Below, piece after piece: positions 26,257 to 34,678 of a DNA stretch of 64,000 nt. Made by a program: the position numbers and the translations under genes. The notes under the pieces are model-generated. The model saw nothing but the letters and a program-made list of their open reading frames with translations, ran no database searches and was not told the origin of the DNA. Source of the DNA: Collinsella aerofaciens (GTDB lineage Bacteria > Actinomycetota > Coriobacteriia > Coriobacteriales > Coriobacteriaceae); assembly GCF_028209395.1 (NCBI RefSeq), contig NZ_JAQLDQ010000006.1, forward strand, positions 39,840 through 103,839, in the 5' to 3' direction. Within the stretch, counting starts at the first letter, position 1; every line of letters starts with the position of its first letter.

Positions 26257-26262
26257 TACAAT
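26257..26262 (+). promoter_or_regulatory. -10 box for an apparently leaderless histidine kinase mRNA
   Basis: TACAAT ends 6 bases before the ATG at 26269, which would put the transcription start at or next to the A of the start codon. No Shine-Dalgarno sequence is present. No -35 box at normal spacing was found. Confidence 0.45.
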
Positions 26263-26268
26263 ACCCGT

Positions 26269-27414
26269 ATGAACAGGCTTTTCGACAAATCGATTGTGCT
26301 GGCGTGCTGTATTGCGGCCGCCATGGGTCTTGCCGTGGACGCTCGTCTGGTTGTGGCGTTTTGCCTTGGCGTTATGGCCACCTCGGCGTCGGAAGTCGCA
26401 CGAGAAGAACACGCCCATCGCGCGAGCGAGGCCGCGAGCTACGCTTACATCATCGCTGCCGTCTTCGTGCCGCCATTTATGCCGTTCGCACCCCTTGCCT
26501 TCTATGACATCGCGCGACGCGTGCGCCGTGAACGCATCTGGCCCGCGCTGGCGATTGGCGCCGTGTTTGTCTGCGCGCTTGTCGCGGACCTTCGTGGCGG
26601 CGTGCTCACCACCCGAACGCTGTTGCTAACCGCCATCCTTTCGATCGCTGCCACGTTGCTGTCGCTGCGCACCGCGCAGCTGGAGCACGAACAGGATCGC
26701 ATGCGTCGCACCCGCGACAAGCTGCAAGAACGCGCCCTGGTACTCGAGGCACGCAACCGCGACCTCGCCGACCGCCAGGACTACGAAGTCGAGCTCGCAA
26801 CGCTCGCCGAACGCGCCCGCATCGCGCGCGAGATCCACGATAACGTGGGCCACCAGCTCACGCGCGCTTCGCTCCAAACCGAAGCCTTGCGCGTGGTCCA
26901 CGCCAACGAGCCCGGCGTCGCCGCCGATTTCGCCGATGTCAAACGCACGGTTGACGAGGCGCTCCAGCTCGTGCGCGCCAGCGTCCACGCGCTCAACGAC
27001 AATGCAACCAACCTCTCCGTGCAGCTCGAGCGCATCGTTGAAGGCGTACGCTCGGACAGCGGCCCACAGATTGAGCTTGAAGTTTTGGCCGAGCATGCGC
27101 CCGCCAACGTCGCCAACTGCTTTGCGGCGGTCCTGCGCGAGGCGCTCTCCAACACCATGCGCCACGCTTGCGCCCAGACCGTCACCGCACGATGCATGGA
27201 GCATCCGTCGTTTTACCAGCTCATCGTTACCGACGATGGCGTGGGCGGGGTCCAAGCAATCGGCCGTGGCGCCGCGGAGGGCATGGGGCTCGTCTCCATG
27301 CGCGAGCGCATCGAGGCGCTTGGCGGCACCTTCACCGCCGGTCCGCGCGCCGGCGCCGGCGGCTGGCGCGTGTTTGCCACCGTTCCCAAACAGCAAGGAG
27401 ATGAGGACCGATGA
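26269..27414 (+). CDS. NarL-type sensor histidine kinase
   Basis: 381 residues. Four to five N-terminal membrane helices with almost no extracellular loop (intramembrane-sensing type) lead into a coiled coil (residues about 140-185) and a HisKA_3 dimerisation domain, with the phospho-acceptor His in AREIHDNVGHQLT. The HATPase domain has N-box LREALSNTMRHA, DDGVGG and GMGLVSMRERIEALGG. The frame is open further upstream, but that part is not conserved and overlaps the ABC promoter region. The stop overlaps the response-regulator start (ATGA). The cognate target is probably the divergent ABC-2 exporter. Confidence 0.92.
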   Translation: MNRLFDKSIVLACCIAAAMGLAVDARLVVAFCLGVMATSASEVAREEHAHRASEAASYAYIIAAVFVPPFMPFAPLAFYDIARRVRRERIWPALAIGAVFVCALVADLRGGVLTTRTLLLTAILSIAATLLSLRTAQLEHEQDRMRRTRDKLQERALVLEARNRDLADRQDYEVELATLAERARIAREIHDNVGHQLTRASLQTEALRVVHANEPGVAADFADVKRTVDEALQLVRASVHALNDNATNLSVQLERIVEGVRSDSGPQIELEVLAEHAPANVANCFAAVLREALSNTMRHACAQTVTARCMEHPSFYQLIVTDDGVGGVQAIGRGAAEGMGLVSMRERIEALGGTFTAGPRAGAGGWRVFATVPKQQGDEDR

Positions 27415-28040
27415 GGCTCATAGTTGTCGATGACGACCACTTGGTAGTCGATTCACTCAAGATTATCCTAGGCGCCCAGCCGCAGATCGAGGTGGTGGGT
27501 ACCGGCGCCAATGGCGACGACGCGGTCGCGCTCTACGCTGAGCACACGCCCGACATCGCGCTGCTCGACATTCAGATGCCGGGGCGCGACGGACTTTCGG
27601 CGGCACGCGAGATCCTTGAGCGCGACCCTGCGGCGCGCGTGGTGTTTCTGACGACATTCTCGGATGACGAGTACATTGTGTCGGCGCTCAAACTGGGCGC
27701 CCGCGGCTACTTGATTAAAACCGATGTCGCCGTCATTCCTCCGGCGTTGGCGCAAGTCATGGACGGCAAACGCGTGCTCGAGGGTAAGGCGATCGAAGAT
27801 GTTGACTTTGACGGGATGGGCGACAAGACGGGCACGCCCCGCCGGCCCGCAGCCTTTGCCAGCCTGACCGACCGCGAGTTCGAAGTCGCCGAGCTCATCG
27901 CCCGCGGCCTCGACAACAAGGAGATTGCCGCCACGGCTTATATGGGCGAAGGCACCGTACGCAACCACATCAGCTCAATCCTAGCCAAAATGGGCCTACG
28001 CAACCGCACGCAGATCGCCATCGCCTACCTGCGAGGGTAG
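27411..28040 (+). CDS. NarL/LuxR-type response regulator
   Basis: 209 residues. The receiver domain has the acidic pocket VVDDDH, phospho-acceptor Asp53 (IALLDIQMPGRDG), switch Thr in FLTTF and Lys in YLIKTD. The LuxR helix-turn-helix (LTDREFEVAELIARGLDNKE ... GTVRNHISSILAKMGLRNRT) occupies the C-terminus. It is translationally coupled to the kinase by a 4-base overlap. It likely regulates the divergent exporter operon. Confidence 0.95.
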   Translation: MRLIVVDDDHLVVDSLKIILGAQPQIEVVGTGANGDDAVALYAEHTPDIALLDIQMPGRDGLSAAREILERDPAARVVFLTTFSDDEYIVSALKLGARGYLIKTDVAVIPPALAQVMDGKRVLEGKAIEDVDFDGMGDKTGTPRRPAAFASLTDREFEVAELIARGLDNKEIAATAYMGEGTVRNHISSILAKMGLRNRTQIAIAYLRG

Positions 28041-28096
28041 TTGCCCAACGAACGACCCGGCATAACAAAACGGCTGCTACCGATTTAATGCTATTT

Positions 28097-28250
28097 CAAT
28101 ACTATGCCGGTTTACTACGACGAATCGCCCACCTTCGACCATGGTAAATTGCGCGCTTGCAAAACCGCAGGTAGAACGCTTGCAATATTTAGAAAAATGC
28201 AGTCATGGTCGGGAATGCCGAATTCATCGTAGTAAACCGACATAGTTTTG
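28097..28250. repeat. Hairpin element A (154 bp)
   Basis: 27-base terminal inverted repeats (28097-28123 and 28224-28250; 24 of 27 match). The outer part is CAATACTATGCCGG and the inner part TTTACTACGACGA. The centre holds ACCGCAGGTAGAACG. Same family and exact length as elements C and E. Confidence 0.85.
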
Positions 28251-28343
28251 TTCGCGACGGCCCTGCACGAGTGCCTCCGCAAGCCTCGCGGGACCAAAAT
28301 GATCCTTTTCCTTCCGCCCGCGGAGATCGGCAGACGGCGCCCG
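28251..28343 (-). repeat. Conserved spacer module between hairpin elements A and B
   Basis: 93 bases. On the minus strand it reads GGAAGGAAAAGGATCATTTTGG, shown here in pieces as GGAAGGAAAA and GGATCATTTTGG (28294-28315), then CCGCGAGG. The same words occur in the spacers at 28502-28595, 51650-51712 and 51871-51973. Confidence 0.6.
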
Positions 28344-28501
28344 CCACGAAATGGGCCCATCTACTACGTTTGACTCGATACCCCCGCCCATAACCGCTTT
28401 TCATGCAAAATCGCAGGCGTTCTACCTGCGGTTTTCATTTCACATTACTTGCCGTGGTCGAGGGTAGCGGCTTAAACGTAGTAGATGGGCCCATTTCGTG
28501 G
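28344..28501. repeat. Hairpin element B (158 bp) with perfect 28-bp terminal inverted repeats
   Basis: 28344-28371 and 28474-28501 are perfect inverted copies, starting CCACGAAATGGGCCCATC. The centre contains a terminator-like hairpin CGCAGG/CCTGCG (28412-28430) followed by GTTTT. Same type and length as element D. Confidence 0.9.
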
Positions 28502-28595
28502 CAGACGGGTCACGCGGCGGTACTCGCGAGGCCAAAAAGGTCCGTTTTCCTCCGTCCCCGAGGGATCAGGGGCTGGTACTGATATGGTGTCATTT
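28502..28595 (-). repeat. Conserved spacer module between hairpin elements B and C
   Basis: 94 bases. On the minus strand GGAAAACGGACCTTTTTGG (28532-28550) and CCTCGCGAGTACC, then CGCGTGACCC. Homologous to the other three spacers. Confidence 0.6.
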
Positions 28596-28749
28596 CAAAA
28601 CTGTGTCGGATTACGGGGCTAAAGTCGGAACCCTCATCCATACCTTCATTTTTTGAAAAACGGCAGGCTATCTACCTGCGGTTTTGTTTTTGCGATTTTC
28701 TATATGGTCGGAGGTTCGCCATCCAGCCCCGTAATCCGGCATGGTTTTG
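28596..28749. repeat. Hairpin element C (154 bp)
   Basis: 25-base terminal inverted repeats (28596-28620 and 28725-28749; 22 of 25 match), inner part GGATTACGGGGCT. The central hairpin GGCAGG/CCTGCG is followed by GTTTTG. A, B and C with their spacers fill the gap between the convergent response-regulator and ech genes. Confidence 0.85.
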
Positions 28750-28780
28750 TTAGCGGCGGCCCAACCGCGCGTTCACGCGC

Positions 28781-28814
28781 GGGGCCGGTGGGGCAATTTT
28801 GCCCCACCGGCCCC
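28781..28814 (+). terminator. Perfect 14-bp hairpin between convergent genes
   Basis: GGGGCCGGTGGGGC (28781-28794) pairs perfectly with GCCCCACCGGCCCC (28801-28814), then GTTTT. The T-run is on the plus strand. It lies 10 bases past the end of the ech operon on the other strand. Confidence 0.65.
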
Positions 28815-28823
28815 GTTTTCGCG

Positions 28824-29165
28824 CTATTCCGGCTTGGTTTCTACCGTGGGAGTCTTATCCGCCGCAACCGGAGTACGGGCGGTGTCCATAGTCAGGCAGT
28901 GCTTGGGGCAGCTCTCGATGCACTCACCGCACACCACGCAGGCATACGGGTCGATCGACCACGTTCCACCCTTGCGATCGACTGCGAGCGCGCCCGCCGG
29001 ACAGCGACGCGCACACATGCCGCAGCAGATGCACGCGTCCATGTCGTTGACGATATGCCCGCGCAAGCGCTCGGGTGCCGCGAGCTTCTCCTGCGGATAG
29101 CACACCGTTACCGGCTGCTTGACCATAGAGCCCAAGGCCGTCTTGGCAAATGTCAGCAAACTCAT
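28824..29165 (-). CDS. echF: Ech hydrogenase ferredoxin subunit (EchF)
   Basis: 113 residues, the usual EchF/HycF/NuoI length. Two CxxCxxCxxxC motifs (CICCGMCARRC and CVVCGECIESC) bind two [4Fe-4S] clusters that pass electrons from cytoplasmic ferredoxin to the small subunit. It is the last gene of the five-gene ech operon, 7 bases after the large subunit gene, in the order echA to echF. A short N-terminal region (TFAKTALGSMVKQPVTVCYP) matches the NuoI/HycF membrane-adjacent segment. Confidence 0.88.
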   Translation of the reverse strand: MSLLTFAKTALGSMVKQPVTVCYPQEKLAAPERLRGHIVNDMDACICCGMCARRCPAGALAVDRKGGTWSIDPYACVVCGECIESCPKHCLTMDTARTPVAADKTPTVETKPE

Positions 29166-29172
29166 GCCGCGC

Positions 29173-30261
29173 CTACCTTTCCGTGCAGCTAATGCAGGGG
29201 TCGATGGTCAGGATAATCATGGGCACGTTGGCAAGGAGCACGCCCTGCAGCGCATGTGTCAGACCCGCCAGGTTCTGCGACGTCGGCGTGCGCACGCGGA
29301 AGCGGTCCAGGTTCTTGGTGCCGTTACCGCGCACATAGTAATACGCCTCGCCGCGCGGCTGCTCAATCACAACCTCGCCGCGTGCGCCGTCGGCCGGCGT
29401 AAGCTTGGTGCGCCCGCCGATCCCGTCGTGCGGAATCTTGCCCACAAGCTCCTTAATGATGTCCATGGCCTGCGTGACCTCGGCACAGCGCACCTGGCAG
29501 CGGGCATAGCAATCGCCATCGGTGGCGACAACCGGCTCAAACGCAGCCAGGTCCGCATAGGCACCGTCGCTAAACATGCGCACGTCGTAGTCCACGCCCG
29601 AGGCGCGCCCAAACGGGCCGACCATCGACAGATCCAGCGCGTCCTTCTTGCTGATCACGCCCACGCCATGCAGGCGCTCGCCACAGCTGACGTCGTCCAA
29701 AAACGTATGCACCAGGGCCTCGTAGTCGGGACGCATGGCATCGAGCGTCTGGACAATGCCAGCCAGCTCGGAGTCCTCAATGTCGTGCTTTAGGCCGCCG
29801 ATCTCGTTAATCGAAAGGATCACGCGGCCACCGCACGTGCTCTCGAAGATCTTGAGAATCTGCTCGCGCAGGGTCCACGACCGATAGAACAGCGCCTCGA
29901 AGCCAAAGGCATCGGCGAGCAGGCCCAGCCACAGCAGGTGCGAGTGGATGCGCGAAAGCTCGTGCAAAATAGTGCGGATATACTGCACGCGGCCGGGCAC
30001 CTCGATGTCGAGCATGCGCTCGCAGGCGCTGGCATAGCCGTAGCTGTGGCCCACGGCGCAAATGCCGCAGATGCGCTCGGCGATGTAGCCAAACTGGTGC
30101 ATGTCGCGCTTTTCGGTGAGCTTCTCGAGTCCGCGGTGCACAAAGCCGATCTGCGGAATTGCCTCGATGACGCGGTCGTCCTCGATCACCAGGTCCAGAT
30201 GAAGCGGCTCGGGCAGCACCGGGTGCTGCGGGCCAAACGGAATTACGGAGCGATGAGCCAT
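29173..30261 (-). CDS. echE: Ech [NiFe]-hydrogenase large subunit (EchE)
   Basis: 362 residues. Both nickel-binding cysteine pairs are present: RICGICAVGHS (N-terminal CxxC) and DPCISCTER (C-terminal DPCxxC). This makes it a group 4 [NiFe] hydrogenase and not complex I subunit D, which lacks them. The protein ends soon after the second pair (DPCISCTER, then stop), so there is little or no C-terminal maturation extension, as in Ech-type enzymes. It carries the H2/proton active site on the cytoplasmic side of a proton- or sodium-pumping membrane complex. Six bases separate it from echD. Confidence 0.93.
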   Translation of the reverse strand: MAHRSVIPFGPQHPVLPEPLHLDLVIEDDRVIEAIPQIGFVHRGLEKLTEKRDMHQFGYIAERICGICAVGHSYGYASACERMLDIEVPGRVQYIRTILHELSRIHSHLLWLGLLADAFGFEALFYRSWTLREQILKIFESTCGGRVILSINEIGGLKHDIEDSELAGIVQTLDAMRPDYEALVHTFLDDVSCGERLHGVGVISKKDALDLSMVGPFGRASGVDYDVRMFSDGAYADLAAFEPVVATDGDCYARCQVRCAEVTQAMDIIKELVGKIPHDGIGGRTKLTPADGARGEVVIEQPRGEAYYYVRGNGTKNLDRFRVRTPTSQNLAGLTHALQGVLLANVPMIILTIDPCISCTER

Positions 30262-30266
30262 GGACC

Positions 30267-30986
30267 TTACGCCTCCTTTTTCTGCTTGTCGCGGGCGGCC
30301 TTGGCGGCAAGCGCCGCACGGACCTTGGCCGCTTTCTCGGGATCCATGGCGGCGAGCTTTGCCTCCATCTCGGCGGCCTTGAGCGCGGCCTTCGCAGCGG
30401 CATCGTCATGCTGGGCATCGGAGCCGGCAGCAGCAGCGGGCTGAGCAGCGGCAGTGCCCGCAGCATCGCCGGCACCCGCGGCACCCTCCCCCGCAGCAGC
30501 CGCAGCCGCGGCGGCCTTCTCGGCCGCGGCCTTGCGCGCCTTGGCCTCGGCGGCCGCGCGGACTTTCATGGCCTTCTCGCGCGCAGCCTTCACCTCGGGC
30601 GTGATGACGCTCATGGGTTCGGCAGTCGAGACCTGGTAGAAAAAGCCCTTAAAGTCGATCTGCATGTCGGTGATGGCAAGACCAAACAGGTCGTGGACCT
30701 CATTTTCAAACGGGAACACCGCGGGGTAATACGAGCTGATGGACGGAATCTCCTGGTACTGGTCGATGCCCTCGACCACCAGGTTCTCGATCGCATAGCT
30801 GCCGTCCTGCGCAATATGCTCCTGAGCAGCACGGACGTTGATAAACGTATAGACCAAGCGATACGAGCCGTCGTCGACGTTGCGCTCGGCATGCATTTGC
30901 ACAAAGCGCGCGCCGACGCCCTTGAGCGCCTGGACATGCGACAGGAGCTTGTCGATCCCGACGGTGGTATAGATAGCCTTTTGCAT
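30267..30986 (-). CDS. echD: Ech hydrogenase subunit D (NuoC-like) with long Ala/Lys-rich tail
   Basis: 239 residues. Residues 1-125 are the NuoC/30-kDa domain, including YYPAVFPFENEVHDLFGLAI, the characteristic motif. Residues about 130-239 are an Ala/Lys/Glu-rich, probably helical or disordered tail (KAARDKQKKEA at the end), absent from typical EchD (about 130 residues). EchD supports the large subunit structurally. Its ATG overlaps the echC stop by one base, so translation is coupled. The tail has no recognised domain. Confidence 0.9.
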   Translation of the reverse strand: MQKAIYTTVGIDKLLSHVQALKGVGARFVQMHAERNVDDGSYRLVYTFINVRAAQEHIAQDGSYAIENLVVEGIDQYQEIPSISSYYPAVFPFENEVHDLFGLAITDMQIDFKGFFYQVSTAEPMSVITPEVKAAREKAMKVRAAAEAKARKAAAEKAAAAAAAAGEGAAGAGDAAGTAAAQPAAAAGSDAQHDDAAAKAALKAAEMEAKLAAMDPEKAAKVRAALAAKAARDKQKKEA

Positions 30987-31603
30987 TACTCGGCCTCCTT
31001 TGCAGCGGCGGGCGTCTCAGCAGGTGCGTCGCCAGCGGCGGGCGCAGCAGGCTTCCCGGCAGGCGCGTCACCGGCACCGTCAGTCCCGGCCCCCGCAGCC
31101 ACAAACCCGTCCTCGCCCAGCTCAACGCCACCGTCCCAGGTAGCGGCACCGCCCACGGTGAGCGGATCGCCACCGGCGCGCAACACGGTCTCCTTCTGGT
31201 CCAGGATGCCGCACGCCTCCACGATGGCATCGATCACCGTCTCGGGGCGAATGGCGCACCCGGGCGCGTACACGTCCACGGGAATCGCGCGGTCCACGCC
31301 GCCGATCACGTTGTAGGCATCGCGGAATACGCCGCCCGAGCATGCGCAGATACCGCAGGCCACCACGCACTTGGGCTCGAGCATCTGGTTGTAAATCTGA
31401 CGCACGACGGGCAGGTTCTGGGCATTGACCGACCCCGTCACCAAAAAGATATCCGCATGCTTGGGGTTGCCGGTGTTGACCACGCCAAAGCGCTCCGCAT
31501 CGAACAGCGGCGTGAGCGAGGCCAGCACCTCGATATCGCATCCGTTGCAGCTCGAGCCGTCGTAATGAATAACCCACGGCGAGCGCGACATTTTATGATC
31601 CAT
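30986..31603 (-). CDS. echC: Ech hydrogenase small subunit (EchC, NuoB-like) with Ala/Pro tail
   Basis: 205 residues. The proximal [4Fe-4S] ligands are visible as CNGCDIE, ACGICACSGG and APGCAIRPE, the group 4 hydrogenase small-subunit pattern. Residues about 150-205 are a Gly/Ala/Pro-rich extension (PAGKPAAPAAGDAPAETPAA) unlike other EchC proteins, which end near residue 150. It transfers electrons from EchF clusters to the active-site subunit. GGAGG precedes ATG 31603; the gap to echAB is 12 bases. Confidence 0.92.
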   Translation of the reverse strand: MDHKMSRSPWVIHYDGSSCNGCDIEVLASLTPLFDAERFGVVNTGNPKHADIFLVTGSVNAQNLPVVRQIYNQMLEPKCVVACGICACSGGVFRDAYNVIGGVDRAIPVDVYAPGCAIRPETVIDAIVEACGILDQKETVLRAGGDPLTVGGAATWDGGVELGEDGFVAAGAGTDGAGDAPAGKPAAPAAGDAPAETPAAAKEAE

Positions 31604-31615
31604 GGATGCCGCCTC

Positions 31616-34498
31616 CTAAATAAACACGTCGACGAGGATGGGCATAAGGTTGAGCAGGCCAAACACCAGCGCCACGCCCCAGCCGAGCTTAAAGCAGCTG
31701 CGCCAGGTGCTGCGTGCGAAGGTGTTGTCGATCAGCACCTCGACAAAATACGTCGCGGCCATCACGACCAGGGCTACGACCCAGCTCACCGGGTTGTCCC
31801 AAACAAAGAACATGCCCACCCACATCAAAAACAGCACGGTCTCACACCAGTGCATAAGGGTCATCTTGGCCAGCGTGCCGCCGCTCATCTCGGTGGCGAC
31901 GCCCTGGACAATCTCCTGATGCGCGTGATGCGAGTACGAAAGGTCGAACGGCGACTTGCGTAGCTTGATGGTGAGCACCGCAAGCAGCGCCAAGAAAATG
32001 GGCGCGCTGTACACGATGATGGGCGCCGACTGTCCGGTCACGGCGATGGAATCAAAGCTATCGGTGGCAAGGTACAGGCCCACGCTCATCAGCAGAACGG
32101 CGGGCTCGTAGCTCATGACCTGCAGCAACTCGCGGTCGGCACCGACCTGGGCAAACGGGCTTTGCGTCGAGGCGGACGCCAGCACCACAAAGATCGCGGC
32201 GAGCGTAACCATAAAAGCGCACAGCAGCGTGTTGGAGCCCGACACAAAGATGCCGCCGCCCACGACGGTAAAGATGAGCGCGCACGCCATATAGGTATCG
32301 TCCATGGTGTTTACGCTGGCAGGGGCCTTGCGCAGCAGCTTGGCAACGTCGTAGAAGGGCTGCAGCAGGCGCGGGCCCACGCGGCCCTGCATGCGAGCGG
32401 ACAGCTTGCGGTCAAGGCCGTCGATCAAGCCGCCCGCAAGCGGCGCCAGCAAGGCAAACGCCACGGTGCCAATAAAAATGCCCACGACGCCCGAGCCTTC
32501 AAAATACTTGCCGCGCAGCACCGAGGGCGCACTCATGGCGAGTCTCTCGGGCCCAATCCACGCGCAGCACAGCAGCGCAAACAGGATGATGGCACAGCAA
32601 ACAACACTACCCGCGGGGCCAATACGCTTCTCGCCAAGGGCGTCCTCCGAGTACCAATTGCGCTTTTCGGCCTTCACCTCGCGTCCCATCGAGCCGCGGA
32701 AATGGCGGTAATTGTCGGTTCCCACACCCGAAAGATATACGTTGACGTGCGGCTTATTGCTCACGCGGAATGAAGTCAGCAGCACCACGGCGATAAACGC
32801 CACGATAACCACCATCAGATACATGGCGTCCTTGCCAATAACGTACGGCACGCGGCCAAACACCATGGCCAAGTAAGGCGACACCAGACCGCTCGAGATA
32901 ACCGGAAACGCCACGCAGCACAGAATCAGCAGCGCGGCGATGGTGTTGAGGGCCATCCATTCGGTCTTATGGACATTGACCTCAACGTTTTGAGCCGTGG
33001 GGTCGACGCCCGAAAGCTTGGCAAGCCACTTGCCCCAGAAGTAAAACGTCGCGGCCGAGCCAAAGGCAAGCACCATGATCATGAGCACGTTGCCGGTCTG
33101 CGCAAACGCCACCAGGGCGCCCCACTTGGACACGAGCATGCCAAACGGCGCCACAAACATGCCCATAATGCCCAGCATCATCAGACGCGTCAGGTGCGGC
33201 ATGCGGCTGAACATGCCGTCCATGTCCTCGATATTGCGGCTGCCGATATGATGCTCGGCCGTGCCCACGCACAGGAACAGCAGCGACTTGGCCACCGTGT
33301 GGAACAAGATCAGGAAGATGGCCGCCCATACGGCCTCGGGCGCGCCGACACCCAAGCAGGCACTGATGAGGCCCAAGTTGGAAATGGTGGAGTACGCGAG
33401 CACGCGTTTGGCGTTGCTCTGCGAGATGGCCATGAGTGCAGCGAGCAAAAACGTGATGGCACCCACACTCGTGACCATAAAGCCGGTCACGGGGTAGATG
33501 GCATAGAGTGGGCTCAGCTTGACCATCAGGAACACGCCGGCTTTGACCATGGTTGACGAGTGCAGCAGGGCGCTCGTGGGAGTGGGTGCAACCATGGCAC
33601 CCAACAGCCAAGTGTGGAACGGCATCTGTGCGGCCTTGGTGAGCGCGGCGAGCGACAACAGGATGACCGGCATCACCAGCAGCGCGGACTGCGCGGTTCC
33701 GGTGCCGGAAAGCTCGATCATGCCCGAGATGGTCAGCGGCATGCCGTTAACGTGCAGGTACATGAGTCCGGCCAAAAACGCGATGCCGCCCAGCATGTTG
33801 AGGATGATTTGGGTAAAGGCGTTCTTGATGGCCTCGGGCGTACGCGTGTAGCCAATCATAAGGAACGAACACACGGTGGTGATTTCCCAGCCGCAGAACA
33901 GCCACTCAAGGTTGTCGCTCGTCACGATGACGAACATGGCCGAGAGGAACAGGAACATGAGCGCCAGGAACTGCGGGCGACGGTCGGGCGCGGTCTGCCC
34001 GCGCAGCGCGGCCTCGTGCTCGTCATGGGCCTGGAAGTCCTTCATGTAGCCCAGGGCATACAAGCAGATTAGACTGCCAACGATGCCGACGGCGAGGACC
34101 ATGATCACGCTCATGTAGTCCAGGTAGAGTGGCGTTGCCGTGACGGCTTCGGCCGCGGGCAGCGTCATGGCTGCAAAGGCGAGCGAGCCCACCAGCTGGA
34201 CTATGCCGAGCACCGTGGTGAGCGCGTTCCTATATTTGTACGCGTTGTACAGGATGACAGCGCACAGGATGACGTCGATAACGGAACTGATGATCGAGAG
34301 CACATGCGAGGTGCCGGGGGCAACCTCAAAGCTCTGCGGACCCGTGCCAAAAAACATGACGGCGACTACAACTGTCACCGCCATAATAATGCCGGAGCCT
34401 ATGAGCCCCGCCGCATCGCGGGCGCGGTCACCGCGCGCGAGCAGCATGCCCAGCGCCGGTACCAGCGGAAACAGGGTAAGGAAATACAGTAGCGTCAT
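31616..34498 (-). CDS. Ech hydrogenase membrane subunits EchA and EchB fused in one polypeptide
   Basis: 960 residues. Residues 1 to about 640 are an EchA/NuoL-type antiporter subunit with about fourteen helices, including the proton-channel motif APTPTSALLHSSTMVKAGVF. After a linker, from about residue 662 (near base 32515) comes an EchB/NuoH-type subunit: GLIDGLDRKLSARMQGRVGP and the quinone-site-like loop FAQVGADRELLQVMSYEPA. In known Ech complexes these are separate genes. The frame is continuous with no stop, frameshift or internal ribosome site seen at the junction. It leads the operon; GGGGGAG precedes the ATG. It should pump H+ or Na+ during ferredoxin-linked H2 turnover. Confidence 0.92.
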   Translation of the reverse strand: MTLLYFLTLFPLVPALGMLLARGDRARDAAGLIGSGIIMAVTVVVAVMFFGTGPQSFEVAPGTSHVLSIISSVIDVILCAVILYNAYKYRNALTTVLGIVQLVGSLAFAAMTLPAAEAVTATPLYLDYMSVIMVLAVGIVGSLICLYALGYMKDFQAHDEHEAALRGQTAPDRRPQFLALMFLFLSAMFVIVTSDNLEWLFCGWEITTVCSFLMIGYTRTPEAIKNAFTQIILNMLGGIAFLAGLMYLHVNGMPLTISGMIELSGTGTAQSALLVMPVILLSLAALTKAAQMPFHTWLLGAMVAPTPTSALLHSSTMVKAGVFLMVKLSPLYAIYPVTGFMVTSVGAITFLLAALMAISQSNAKRVLAYSTISNLGLISACLGVGAPEAVWAAIFLILFHTVAKSLLFLCVGTAEHHIGSRNIEDMDGMFSRMPHLTRLMMLGIMGMFVAPFGMLVSKWGALVAFAQTGNVLMIMVLAFGSAATFYFWGKWLAKLSGVDPTAQNVEVNVHKTEWMALNTIAALLILCCVAFPVISSGLVSPYLAMVFGRVPYVIGKDAMYLMVVIVAFIAVVLLTSFRVSNKPHVNVYLSGVGTDNYRHFRGSMGREVKAEKRNWYSEDALGEKRIGPAGSVVCCAIILFALLCCAWIGPERLAMSAPSVLRGKYFEGSGVVGIFIGTVAFALLAPLAGGLIDGLDRKLSARMQGRVGPRLLQPFYDVAKLLRKAPASVNTMDDTYMACALIFTVVGGGIFVSGSNTLLCAFMVTLAAIFVVLASASTQSPFAQVGADRELLQVMSYEPAVLLMSVGLYLATDSFDSIAVTGQSAPIIVYSAPIFLALLAVLTIKLRKSPFDLSYSHHAHQEIVQGVATEMSGGTLAKMTLMHWCETVLFLMWVGMFFVWDNPVSWVVALVVMAATYFVEVLIDNTFARSTWRSCFKLGWGVALVFGLLNLMPILVDVFI

Positions 34499-34643
34499 AC
34501 CATCACTCCCCCATGCTAAAACGCTGCAATTGTTTAACGTTATAGCTCAATTGAGGAGTAGCGGCGGCGGGTTTTCGGTCAACTGGGGAGTTTTAGGCGT
34601 ACGGGGTAAGGGCACGCCCGCATTGGAGCAGAGGGGCGGCAAG

Positions 34644-34666
34644 AAAAATGCGCCCCTGTGGGCGCA
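34644..34666 (-). terminator. Terminator of the orphan HTH gene
   Basis: Perfect 7-bp stem TGCGCCC (34649-34655) / GGGCGCA (34660-34666), with five T following on the minus strand. Confidence 0.75.
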
Positions 34667-34678
34667 CCATCCCGTTCG

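Noticed and set aside
26023..26268. Upstream start of the histidine kinase
   Set aside because: That stretch overlaps the start of the divergent ABC ATPase gene, has no conserved sequence, and a -10 box lies just before the chosen ATG.
30408..31316. Plus-strand gene opposite echC/echD
   Set aside because: A long open frame, but its Ser/Ala/Pro/Gly composition and exact overlap with well-supported hydrogenase genes show it is a GC-bias shadow. The same applies to the long antisense frames over glmU, prs, folP and the ABC genes.
29173..34498. Respiratory complex I (nuo) operon
   Set aside because: The large subunit has both CxxC nickel-ligand pairs, the diaphorase subunits are missing, and the order matches echA to echF.
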